A DNA stretch of 64,000 bases, taken from positions 6,108,106 through 6,172,105 of the forward strand of contig JANJXV010000024.1 of assembly GCA_024803745.1 (NCBI GenBank). Reading direction: 5' to 3'. Numbering within the stretch: the first letter of the stretch is position 1; each line of letters starts with the position of its first letter. Below, piece after piece: positions 21,322-32,064 of the stretch. Source of the DNA: Megascapheus bottae. Taxonomy: Eukaryota; Chordata; Mammalia; Rodentia; Geomyidae. The translations under genes were made by a program, and so were the position numbers. The notes under the pieces were generated by a model. It made no database searches. It was not told the DNA's origin and was given only the letters and a program-made list of their open reading frames with translations.

Positions 21322-22242
21322 TGGACCACATTTTCTTTTTATTTTTTAACTTTGCCACATATCGGTTCAAGCAAAACAATGTATTTATTCCACACAAAAT
21401 ATATCGTGGACCTGTTTGCCAGCTTACCTTTTAGACAGTCATGTAATAGTGACTGAATCACTGATGAGACTATAAACTGCATGAATTTATATCTGTTGTA
21501 ATGAGGAAATCAGTCACACAAAACCTGGACATTTGTTTATTTGACAAGTATTTTATCTGACCATACAATAAAGTTCATTAATTTTCTAGTTATTTTCCAT
21601 GTGGTGGTTCCAAAAAAATATGTTCAACTATGTTCATTTGGAATTAACTAGCTGTTTCAGGAAATGAAAGGTTAATAATTTATCAAGATTTTAATGACCT
21701 TAACCTATAATCATTTTGTAATTATTTTGTTTGTGATCACACATACAAGGCCAATAATGCAAAAAAATAATGCTTGTTAAATGTTCTCCTATTTGAATTA
21801 AAATAGCTCAATATATTCTTTGTTTATTTATTTATAGGTTTGTAATGATTTGTCATAAATGAATTAGTCAGTATGTGTTAATTGTATAATTGCTCAAAAT
21901 GGTATTGTTTGCTCTTCATGCTTTTTAAATTCATATTATTAGTAAGTCTCTGGCAAGCATGCTTAAATGATGCACATAAAGAGAGTAAGTACTCTGTCAA
22001 ATACTGTGAATTACACCAGCTGAGCTTTAGATGCTGCACAAATGTAGCCTATGAGTAAGTTGAACTCCCACCTGCAGTGAGAGCACAAAAGCAGATATAA
22101 AAGCTGTTCTAGAATGCTGAAGATGAACAAACATGTAAATACAGAATTCCAACCAGAAAAGAAATGAACAAAGCACATATGCCCTTTCCCTCAAACAATT
22201 TAGATGTCATTATTCAGTGACAGCTTTGATTACTGGTGTATA
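21322..22242. other. Unassigned AT-rich DNA
   Basis: No recognised gene or repeat. The word GATATAAAAGCTG near 22095 resembles a TATA box but has no supported transcript next to it. Confidence 0.45.
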
Positions 22243-22358
22243 GTTTTTTTTTTCAGAAATATTTATTTTATTTTAATTTTCACATATTTTAATTGTAATT
22301 GATAGAAGGGTTACATAATATTTGCCAGATAGATGGTGCATTAATTCCCATACATTTT
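22243..22358 (-). mobile_element. L1 3' tail, severely truncated
   Basis: T-run at 22243-22253, then the young family's 3' UTR end only (TTTTAATTGTAATTGATAG, ACATAATATTTGCCAGATAG, CATTAATTCCCATACATT). Only about 115 bases of the element were inserted. Confidence 0.9.
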
Positions 22359-23421
22359 AAGTTAGAATTAAGGTTATATAATTAAACTTGAATCAAGAAT
22401 CTTCATGGAACTAAATGCATTCCACTAGTTTTAAAACCATTTCCTAATTAGAATTACTTAAATCAAACTGTAGTGTTTCTTGACCTTTACTATAATTTCA
22501 AAGTTCCTACAGAATTGCAGCAAGCATCATTGGAAGTTAAGTCCAAAGTGAGGTGTGTGTATGTAAAGGAGCAAGCATGCTAAAAGCAGGCATGAATGTA
22601 AAAAAAAAAAATGAGCTCTTACAAACCAGTGGTATCGATATCTCATAATAAGTTACCTCTCTATTAAGGAAAATATGTAGAGATTTTTTAGAGTAATGAG
22701 ATGGTCAAGATCAGAAAGGAATATATGGTAATGTAATATGAAGTATATTTTTAGAACTAAGAAAAAAACCAAAAATGCTGATTGAATAGTATATAGACCT
22801 CTGCCAACTTCATCTGATCCAAATCCCAAACTGAAATTTATTTATAAAATAAAAATATATATGTTTATATACATTTATGCATTTGAATGAAGAGGAAACC
22901 ACAATCCCAAATGAAAATGTGCAAAACATCATGGGTATGGTATATTGGATTAGTAGCTGAGTGAACCCTTAGTATATGTTTGGATATTTGCTGAAGTATT
23001 CAGGAAGCAAATTAACATTCTGTTAACAGTTTTAAGCAAGAAAATCAAGCAATTGATATCCAGGAAGGACTTAGAATTGTGAGACAGCAAAAGAGAAAAA
23101 GAGACATGGAGCTGGATGAACACAAATCTTGTCGTACAGGAGATCTCCTAATACACAAAATTGTTTCTTCCATACCAGAAACAGTTGCTAAACAGATTCC
23201 TGGAAACAGCTAAAAAGAAAACCTAGTTCACAATGATTAATTAAGTAACATGTGTATTTTGACAGCAGTGCTGCTATTATTCAAATCATAATTCCTAGCT
23301 CTTTCATTCTATTGTGACCTTTAAATAGTCTTAGGTAGTTCATCTAAATTCCTGGGTCCCCTGTGAGGTGTAAGCATCAGGCTTGCTGCTGCCCTCTAGG
23401 CACCATCAAAAGAAACATTCT
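22359..23421. other. Unassigned DNA
   Basis: No gene or repeat family recognised. A CTCF-like word lies at 23388-23402 (separate entry). Confidence 0.45.
23388..23402 (-). promoter_or_regulatory. Possible CTCF-binding motif (weak)
   Basis: GCTGCCCTCTAGGCA matches 12 of 15 positions of the reverse CTCF core consensus (RSYGCCMYCTRSTGG). The last three positions fail. Motif match only; no evidence of binding. Confidence 0.3.
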
Positions 23422-23625
23422 TTTTTAAAATGTATTTTATTGTCCAGATAATTATATTAGAGGGGTTAGTTACATTAGTCAGGTAGTAGGTAAATCTCAC
23501 ACATTGATACCCCTTCTCATGAATTCGTCCCCCTTTCCATCCCCCTCTCTCCCACTCATCTTGCTTCCACCCTTCCCGTCCTTATTTCAAATAAATTAAT
23601 AAGTGTATGTATGTGTGTACGTATG

Positions 23626-23627
23626 TA

Positions 23628-23693
<66 letters not shown>
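23626..23693. repeat. Compound (CA)n(TA)n microsatellite
   Basis: CA repeat at 23626-23670 (interrupted once, at 23633-23636), followed by a TA repeat at 23671-23693, within the L1 3' UTR region. Confidence 0.95.
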
Positions 23694-24048
23694 TATACCA
23701 GGAAACAAAGTCAGATACAGTAATCACATGAGACTAACCATAGGTGGAAAAAAAGCAATAAATTCACATAGCACATTAAGAACAGCAATCACAAAGATAA
23801 AATTCTTGTTTCCATAACCTAGAGTTCATTTCATTTAGCCTTATTCTGTATGACCATGTGTACCTAGGTTTTGAGCTATTGTGATCCTCTGCTAGGAGAG
23901 TCCTAGATGCGTGCTAATTATTACAAATGAGGGAAACCATAAAGCCTATGTTTCTTTGGGTCTGTCTTACTTCAAATATGATTTTTTCCAAGCCTTTCTA
24001 TTTCCTTATGAACGGTTTAATGTCTTTCTGATGGCAGCATATAATTTA

Positions 24049-24080
24049 TTATATATATGTATACATATATATATATATAC
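24049..24080. repeat. (TA)n tract
   Basis: Interrupted TA repeat inside the L1 at the position where relatives read TCCATTGTGTACAAATACC. Confidence 0.85.
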
Positions 24081-24787
24081 CACATTTTTTGATCCATTGA
24101 TCAACTGAGGGGCATCTGGATTGGTTTCATATCTTAGCTATGGTAAATATGCTTCAATGAACATCATTGTACTAGTGCCTTTAGTAGGTCCTTATTTCTG
24201 GACATTTGGGTAAATGCCAAGGAGTAGAAATGCTGGGTCATATGGGAGCTCTATGTTTAGTCTTTTTAGGAATCGCCATACTGCTTTCTAGAATAGTTGA
24301 ATGAGTTTATGGCCAGAGATGTCAAGCATTTCTTCATATGTCTGTACACCAGTTTTATTTCTCTTCAGAGAAGTCTCTCTTTAAGTCTTTAGCTCACCTT
24401 TTATTGGAATGGTTGTTTCATTGATGATTTGTTTTAGAGAAATTCAATTTTTTGAGCTATAGATATATTTTAGATATGAGGTCCTTGTCTGTTGTATGGC
24501 TAGTGAAGATCTTCTCCTACTCTGTGGACTTTGTATTTAACCTGCTAGCCATGTCCTTTGCCATACAGAAGCTCTGCAGTTTAATGCAGCCTCTTTTGTC
24601 TAAATTTTCATAAATATGTTGTTTTGGGGTCTTTATTAAGAAAGTTTCAATGTGTGCCCAGGAGTCCTAATGTATCTCCTATTCCTTCTTGCAAATTTTT
24701 CAGGTTGTCTGCTTTCAACTCAAGGTCTTTAATTCATTTGGAATTAATTCTGGTGCAGAGTGGCATATAAGGATCCACCTTTAGTTT

Positions 24788-25384
24788 TCCATAGCTAAGG
24801 TATGAAACCAACCCAGATGTTATTTATTAGATGATTGGATTCAGTAGATATGGTACTTATACAAAATGGTGCTATCAGAAAGAATTACATCACCCCATTC
24901 AGAAGGAAATGGAAAGACCTGGACAAAAATCATATTAGGTGAAGTAAGCTAGACCCAAACAACATAAGCTTCATGTTTCCCTCATTTTAACAATTAACAC
25001 AGGTCACAATACCTCAAAATTATGTACATATGATCATACAGGATGAGACAAAACAAAATGAATTTTAGGATATGGAAACAAGAAGTTTATCTTTGTGATT
25101 GTTGTTCATAATGCACTATGTTTAGTTATTTCTTTTTACTTTTTCCCCCTTATGGTTAATCTCTTGTGGTTACTGTACCTGACTTTGTTTCCTAGTATAT
25201 TGTATATACGTTTCTTTGCTTATTTGAAATAGAAAGGGAAGGGGGAAAACAAGATGATTGGAGAGATTGGGGGGATGAGAAGTGGTATCAAGTTTCAAAA
25301 AGTAATGCATCCATTATCTGAGTAGTGCTACTGTAACACCTCTATACATTATCCCAACAATAAACTCCAATAAAAAATAAAATA
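24788..25384 (+). mobile_element. Old L1 3' end, plus strand
   Basis: Begins CCATAGCTAAGGTATGAAAC and runs through the ORF2 end (GGAAATGGAAAGACCTGGAC, TCATATTAGGTGAAGTAAGC) into a 3' UTR with a purine-rich stretch (25229-25290). It ends at CAACAATAAACTCCAATAAA and an A-rich tail. It lies head to head with the minus-strand L1 ending at 24787. Confidence 0.88.
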
Positions 25385-26540
25385 TTGTTTCTGTATGTAG
25401 AGTCACCTTTTTCCTTCATTTCTAAATTGATATCTGCAAAAACTAATATTGAGATAGCACATCCCATTCTGAAATCTCTGTGTTTATTTTTCTTCTCTCA
25501 TGTATAGCAAAACATGGAAGCTTGGTTGTTCTGACTGCATTTTTCCAAATGTAGTAATCTCTTTAGTAAATGCTTATTGGACTTTGAATGCAAAAACTTT
25601 AAAAGGAACTTTTTAAAGTTTTTCTTATTTGATTGTTTTGTTGGCTCAACAAGAATTTCTTATTGAACTAAACAGTAATTACTCTTCCCCTTTACATTCT
25701 CAGGAGCATTACACCAGTTTAAAAAGAAAAAAAAGTTCTTGTTTGAAAGCCATTAAGAATGCAGTATTATCCTGCCAAGAAAATTGAACATTTTTCTTCT
25801 GCTATGACCTTCATCTGCCCAGATGAAGCCTAGTCACAGGGAACATGGGAAAGGAAATCTGCTTTATTAAGTTGGCTGGGTTAAATGTCCATTTCAACCA
25901 AAAGCACTCACCCAAATACGGCGGCTTAACCAAACATTTGGAACACTGTCATAATCATGTTAAGACACAAAATGCATATCATAACTGTAATGTGGGTTGA
26001 ACTCAGTGACTTAAGTTCTCTACCATTTGAGCCATATTCCCATTCCATTGAAAATATTGTTCTTGCACTTAAACACAGACTGGACTGTCCAGGTTGTTCA
26101 GTTCTTCCTGAATTACCAGTGAATGTACTTTGGATTTTCTCCTTATGAAAAGATGTAATCTAGTTTAACTTTAGAGCATCAAATAGATTTGTGTGTTCCT
26201 GTGTTAGAGTTGCAAACAAGAATCCAGTGCTCTTCAACACAATTCATGGGTCTAGAGAGATCAAAGTCTTTGAAGTAGCAGTGAATAACAATATACTTCT
26301 TCCATACACTTCTTCTTTACTTCATCTAAAGATTCAGTGGGAGGAGTTTGTTTTTGAGATCGACAGGCCAATACTCACACACTCAAGCAGATTGCTTTGG
26401 TTAAATCATCAGTTTAAAAGAATCATGTCCTAATAAAACAAAACCATAGTGTTAACTTGGGTCATTGTCTATGTCTATGCCTAAGACTAAAAGACATTGG
26501 GCAATTTTGGTAATGTTGAAATGATCAAGAATGATTGTGA
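25385..26540. other. Unassigned DNA
   Basis: Apart from a SINE scrap at 25985-26050 nothing is recognised. Open frames at 25957 and 26191 are short and motif-free. Confidence 0.45.
25985..26050 (-). mobile_element. Scrap of a Geo-type SINE monomer
   Basis: TGTGGGTTGAACTCAGTGAC followed by CTCTACCATTTGAGCCATAT resembles the antisense right monomer of the dimeric SINEs. No left monomer remains. Confidence 0.45.
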
Positions 26541-26541
26541 T

Positions 26542-26618
<77 letters not shown>
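26541..26618. repeat. (CT)n microsatellite, about 39 units
   Basis: Long TC dinucleotide tract with one break near 26550. As a polypurine/polypyrimidine mirror repeat it could form triplex DNA. Confidence 0.97.
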
Positions 26619-26623
<5 letters not shown>

Positions 26624-26660
26624 TGGTAGTTTTCTGTATCTTTTAAGTAGTTTATCAGTA

Positions 26661-26841
26661 GAACTAAGACTTTTTTTTTGCCAGTAATAGGGATTGAATT
26701 TAGGGCCTGAGCACTCACAGCACCACTTCCACCTTTTTCTCTATTTATGTGGTACTGAGGAATCGAACCTGAATCTTCTTGCATGCTAGGCAAGCACTCT
26801 ACCAGTAGGCTAAGTCCCAGCTCCGAATTAAAGCTTTTTTT
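26661..26841 (-). mobile_element. IDL-Geo SINE with target duplication
   Basis: The element proper is 26678-26824: T-tail, a right monomer shortened by an internal deletion, then a well-kept left monomer (GGTACTGAGGAATCGAACC, CATGCTAGGCAAGCACTC). Flanks 26661-26677 (GAACTAAGAC plus Ts) and 26825-26841 (GAATTAAAGC plus Ts) agree at 14 of 17 bases. Confidence 0.9.
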
Positions 26842-27631
26842 AATATACACAGCACTTGCGATCTAGATATAAAAATGTCTTTCATAGTAATTAGGCATGA
26901 AATTTCCAAAATCCCATTCACTGGATCAAATCTTAGCTGCATCTTTCAAAATCTGTGTGTTCTTAGAAAGTTTCACAGAATACCATCAACTCAATTGATT
27001 CCCATAAAATTGGTAGCATTTATACTATCATTATGAGGAATAAATTTAAAAAACATTAAGCACTTATTTTTCTCCATATATACAATTAGAGTAGTTCCAA
27101 ATCTGTGTATATGATGAGTACATTATGTATCTAAGCATTTCATTCACATTAATTTACTTAAAACTGTTCAGAAACTTACAAAATAATTGGCAATGATATT
27201 CTGTTCTTTTTATAGTTGAGAAAGCAGAGCCACAACGTTTATTTGCTCAAGATGGTAAGATTAGGGCTCTGAACACAATTGTTTCCAGAATTGTTCTATC
27301 ACCCCTGTGAATTGAACAACTAAAACAGGTACTGATTTACTAAGTCATATATGAAATTTTGTCCTTTGAAGTTATTAAAACACAGCATAAATTGGAAAAG
27401 AAAAATTAACTGATTTTTATCAGGAATTCACAATTTCAATTATATGCTTATTATTAAAGACTTTCATAATTTATCTTTCTTTTGTTTACCTATTATACAC
27501 AATCATGTATAAGTTTAGCCCAAATATGTTCTTATAACAAACTTATTCTGAAATTCCTCAAATATGAGTAAGTCATGTTCTTTCCAATATCATATCATGA
27601 TTGAACTTCCCATAATTATAAAAGCATGGGC
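26842..27631. other. Unassigned AT-rich DNA
   Basis: Nothing recognised as a gene or a repeat. Confidence 0.45.
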
Positions 27632-27929
27632 ATGATTGTTGTCCTTAATGTACTATGTTATCTCTCATCTCTTTTGCCGTCCCTTGGTTATCTCATATTG
27701 TTACAGTATCTCACTTTGTTACCTGATATATTGGATATATTTGTATTTGGTTATTTGAAATTGGATAGGGAAGGGGGGAAAACAAGATGAGGGATGGGGG
27801 TAGGGGGGAGGGAAATGGGGACCAAGACATGTGAAAGGGTATCAGTGAATATGAAGTAATGCACCTCCTATCTGGTGAATATAATGTAACCCTTCTATTA
27901 ATTACAATTAAATATATGAAAAAAATCAT
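27632..27929 (+). mobile_element. Young-family L1 3' end, plus strand
   Basis: 3' UTR only: ATGATTGTTGTCCTTAATG, CTCACTTTGTTACCTGATAT, a G-rich run (27790-27820), GTGAAAGGGTATCAGTGAA, ending at TTAATTACAATTAAATATATG plus As. Truncated to about 300 bases. Confidence 0.92.
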
Positions 27930-28914
27930 AGGCATTAATGCAGTTATTTGGAAAACTTATTATAGTCATTTAACTGTATGCATAAAGATGTTCTTCACCT
28001 AACATATTACTGATATTTCTAGACAACTTTAGTATCTGCTAATTTAATTCAGCCAAGTTTGTGTAGACATAAACTGGTTTACTACTTATCAATTTACGTT
28101 TGAGTATACAATAGTATGGACTACCTTTTTAGGTTTGAAATATTTCATTCTCATTGTAATTTGTTACTTTGTTTTATTGACTTTCTCCTGAGCTATTTTG
28201 AGAAAGCCAAGTAGAAAGTACATACAAAAACAATGCACCTGGATCATATGGACTAGTCATAAAAATTGAATTTACTTGGGAAAAGTGCTAATGTAGTATG
28301 ATATTTACATGGCAATAAGAAAATTACATTATTAGTTATGATATATATGTATGCATATTTGACTAGGAAAATGAATACATAGAGGAAATTATGTAAATTT
28401 CAAAATTAGAATTCACAAAAACCTTTGTTCACAAATGCTGCAAGTACTTTACTTTGCTGCTTTTTAGGAAAATATACTTGTAGACACAGGCACATATCTG
28501 ATGCACCTGTGAATTTATTTTAATATTAAACTGGTTTCAATAAAGGAAATTTAATTTTATTTAGTACCTAATGTATAGGGTTAACATACCAAACTTCATC
28601 TAAGTTAACCTACTAAATTAAAATGATCAATTTATTATGTCTTTTATGAAATATATTGAAACTTTTTGAATTCTAAAATTATAGGCATGAAAGTAAAGTT
28701 TTATAATTATAAAAAAATTGCCAAAATATTTCATCTGCAAATATATTGATTGATGATTGTTTAGAAAGTTAAAATTACTTCTGATTAAGTAAAATGAGTG
28801 TGCTAGTGAACTAACTTTCCTATTTCCTTTAAAGATTTTCATTTGTTTAAATTGCTTAACCTCACTTATAACTCACTATATATATGATCATATGTATAAT
28901 TATTATATGTATAA
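27930..28914. other. Unassigned AT-rich DNA
   Basis: Nothing recognised. The 71-codon minus-strand frame at 28627-28842 is AT-driven and shows no motif. Confidence 0.45.
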
Positions 28915-28970
28915 AAATTTTGTCAGTTTTGGGATCTGAACTAGGGGACTATGCACTGTCTCTGAGCTCT
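28915..28970 (-). mobile_element. B1-like/Geo SINE, right-monomer part
   Basis: TTGTCAGTTTTGGGATCTGA to ATGCACTGTCTCTGAGCTC is the outer end of an antisense SINE that resumes at 29469 after an L1 insertion. Confidence 0.85.
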
Positions 28971-29468
28971 TTTTTAAAATTTTTTTCATATATTTTTATT
29001 GTAATTAATAGAAGGGTTACATGATATTTGCCAGATAGATGGTGCATTAATTCCCATACATTGATACCCTTTCACATGTCTTGGTCCCCATTTCCCTCCC
29101 CCCACCCCCACCCCTCATCTTGTTTTCCCCCCTTCCCTATCCAGTTTCAAATAAATAAATACAAATATATCCAATATATAAGATAACAAAGTGAGATACT
29201 GGAACAATATGAGATAACCAAGGGACAGCAAAAGAGATGAGAGATAACATAGTACCTTAAGAACAACAATCATTCATTATATGGCTTATGTTTCTATATC
29301 CTAGAGATCCTTTCACTTAGCGTCCTACTATATGGCCTTTTTTATCAAGGTTTTGCTCTATTGCAAATCTCTGCTATGAGAGCCCAAGGTTTCTACTGAT
29401 TATGACAAATGAGGGAAACCATTGAGCCTAAGTTCCTTTGAGTCTGGCTTACTTCACTTAATATGATT
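28971..29468 (-). mobile_element. Young L1 3' end inserted in a SINE
   Basis: T-rich tail, 3' UTR (ACATGATATTTGCCAGATAG, C-rich tract 29096-29117), then the last ORF2 codons (the antisense of a Ser-Glu-Val-Ser-Gln-type stretch). It stops at CTTAATATGATT. About 500 bases. No clear duplication; a few SINE bases seem to be lost at the site. Confidence 0.9.
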
Positions 29469-29602
29469 CATGGCTAGTGCTGTAACACTTTGAGGCACAG
29501 TGTCACCTCTGGTTTTCTGATGGTTAGCTAGTAATAATAGTCCTACTTGCTTTCCTGGCTTTGATTCTCAGATCTCAGTCAACATCACTGTTTATCTTTG
29601 TG
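29469..29602 (-). mobile_element. B1-like/Geo SINE, remainder
   Basis: CATGGCTAGTGCTGTAACAC, then CTGGTTTTCTGATGGTTAGC and GGCTTTGATTCTCAGATCTC continue the SINE begun at 28915. Old and diverged, hence older than the L1 inside it. Confidence 0.82.
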
Positions 29603-29647
29603 TAGTTACTTATAAAAGGTAGACAAAAATACTTATACACATAGATT

Positions 29648-29735
29648 AAGTGAAAGAAGCTCAGTAGTTAGAGCACTGACTTGGCAAATGTGAGTCTATG
29701 AGTATAGTCTTTAGCATTGTATAGATATTCACAAT
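29648..29735 (+). mobile_element. ID/tRNA-like SINE monomer
   Basis: AGAAGCTCAGTAGTTAGAGC (A-box-like), ACTTGGCAAATGTGAG and GAGTATAGTCTTTAGCATTG (diverged B-box) follow the tRNA-derived SINE order. No second monomer. Confidence 0.5.
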
Positions 29736-31846
29736 ATCAAAATAATTAACATTTAATATATTTCATGCACTGTATAATCTGTGTATGCAACTTTAAGCAA
29801 AATACTTGCTTAGATTTTGTTTTCTAAAAAAAATGATATTTTCTTTTTCAGATAATAATGACCAAATTCAGAAAATAATTTTGATAAAATATAATATTCT
29901 ATACTGATAGAAACTGTTAGAATGTCTATATAGTTGTAATAAAATGTTATCTATTGTTTCAGTAATTAATATAGTGATATGTATCTTTATATGCACATAT
30001 ATATTTTAAAAAACTTCAAGCTAAAATGGTTATGTAACTTCAAATGCTAGATGTTGGTCAAGTGTCCTATCTGAAACTACAATTTCTTTTTCTTTTTCGT
30101 TTTTGAAGAGTGTGGGGGCTATTGGCATTACATTCCTTCTATAGTGTTCTGTGCCATAACTTTTGAATGAGAATTAACAAGAATTTCAGGAAGAAATGCT
30201 ATGAAAGAAATGCATCCTTCTTACTGCAACATACCAGTATCAATAGTACATTGGTGCTTTCTTATTCCATAGATGGCAGCTTACTGACAACTTTGATCAC
30301 AAAGTGTCATGTAGGTTTCTGTAATAAAGTTATCTAAAAGTTAGAACGTTTGTAATTAAAGTGATTCTTATAGGAATAAAACATGAAAGAGTAAATACTA
30401 TATTCTATTTTCTATATTCTATATTCTACCTTCTCCCATTATACTGGTGGATATTAGGAATCCTGGCTTTAAACAATTGCTAATATGAATTTTGAAAAAT
30501 TACCCACTATTTAATGGTAAAAATGGGGGAAACATACAATGAACCTATTTGTTTTGATATTGAACTTAAAGACAATAATATAAATTTGTATTTTGGTACA
30601 TATAGATGTAGCCAACTATGTCTATTTATAGATAGATTTAGCCCAAATTGAGAGAAATGTGCAGGAAGGTATATTGTTTATAAATATTCACTTGCTCACA
30701 TGTACTATTAGATGATAACCCCCACAAAAGTGGGGCCATGTATCATCAAGATAAAATTGCCTAATGACATAATCCTCTAAGAAGTAATAGTTTCTCTGGA
30801 AATTTGGTCAGATTCTTCTAGAGCCTGGAAAGTCCATATCCATCACATAATTGAGTTAGAAAAGAAACTGATGGCCAAAAGTTCACCATCATATTGTATG
30901 ACATGTTTCCAGAGGCCCACTTAAAGGGACTCCTATGTGAAAGACCATAAAATAATGAGAAAAATATATCACTGCATTCAAATAATATGTGAAAGTCCGA
31001 GAGCATGATTATCAGTATAGTTAACTGAATACATTGAAAATTGCTAAAGTTTTAAAAATCATTTCAATTATAAGAAGCATATCCCCAATTATTTCAGAGA
31101 AAATGCTGAAAACCTACCCACCTAAATCAAATAATTTTAAAGTAAATGTAATGACTGATGACAAAGGAAAAACCATGTGTTTCACTTCAATGCAATGACA
31201 AGAAAACTTATATTTTTGATTTTTCTGTTTAATTTATTGTATCTTATGTTGGCATTTATTATTTTTACTTAATTCATAATTCACTTAAATATTTATTATT
31301 GCAAATAGTCAAACATGAAGCAATAGTACTAGAAGACAAATGAGAGGTTCAAATCACAGTAACATGGAGGAGTAGGGGTTTCTTGTTACTTCAATAGCTT
31401 CACAAAGACTCTTCTAAGGATCCCTGTACCCCTTCTCCCCAACATCATGCTATCAGCTAGTGACCTCACTGAATACATCACTGAAATAGGGTAGAATCTG
31501 GCAGAGAAACTATTTCCTTTCCTCATTCCCACTTTACCACTTGCATCTATTCCAGCATCCTCTGTTTTCTCTTCTGTGACTCTAAATAAAACGTCTTTAC
31601 ACTTAAAAAAGAAAAGAAAAAAATACACCTTCACTCTGTTAATCTAAGACCCTTCCCCACAGATACATAAGGACTACAGTAGGAAATTCCCCATTTTATC
31701 TCTGCATGTAAATATCCTGTTATTTTTTGGATAAAAATATGTCATCTTTGAGATATTCCTGACAAAGATATTCTGAAATTCGGAACAGAAGCATTAAATA
31801 ACTACACAGAAACTCAAGTTGAAGAACATTCCCTGAAGTAACTTTC
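29736..31846. other. Unassigned AT-rich DNA
   Basis: No gene or family recognised. A short perfect hairpin (CCCCAC-AAAA-GTGGGG) lies near 30721-30737. A TATTCTA-type short tandem run lies at 30398-30427. Confidence 0.45.
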
Positions 31847-32064
31847 TTTGTTGTTGTTGTTGTTGTTGATCATGAGGCTTGAACTCTAGGCCTGGGTATT
31901 GTCCCTGAGCTCTTCTGCTCAAGGTTACCACCCTATCCCTGGAGCCCCAGTCCCACTTCCGATTTCTAGTGATTAATTGAAGATAAGAGTCTCATGTTCT
32001 TTAATGCTGGGGCTGGCTTTGAACTGGGATCCTCAGATCTCAGCCTCCTGAGTTTACAGGCTTT
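31847..32064 (-). mobile_element. B1-like/Geo dimeric SINE with (GTT)n tail
   Basis: (TTG)n tail at 31848-31868, right monomer (TGAGGCTTGAACTCTAGGCC to GAGCCCCAGTCCCACTTCC), linker GTGATTAATTGAAGATAAGA, left monomer CCTCAGATCTCAGCCTCCTG. Possible target duplication: GAAGTAACTTT (31835) and GAAATAACTGTTTT (32068). Confidence 0.88.

Larger units (their letters stand above)
23422..24787 (-). mobile_element. Old L1 of a second 3' UTR type, minus strand
   Basis: The 3' UTR differs from the young family (AGAGGGGTTAGTTACATTAG, CAGGTAGTAGGTAAATCTC), then ORF2 C-terminus runs to CCACCTTTAGTTTTCCATAG. ORF2 is full of stops. Internal deletions remove the cysteine region near 24300. A CA/TA microsatellite has grown inside it. 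Its 5' end is fused directly to a plus-strand L1 at 24788. Confidence 0.88.

Noticed and set aside
22091..22103. TATA-box promoter
   Set aside because: One TATAAAA word without other promoter features or a supported downstream gene.
26541..26618. CRISPR-like or regulatory array
   Set aside because: It is a plain dinucleotide repeat without spacers; the genome is mammalian.
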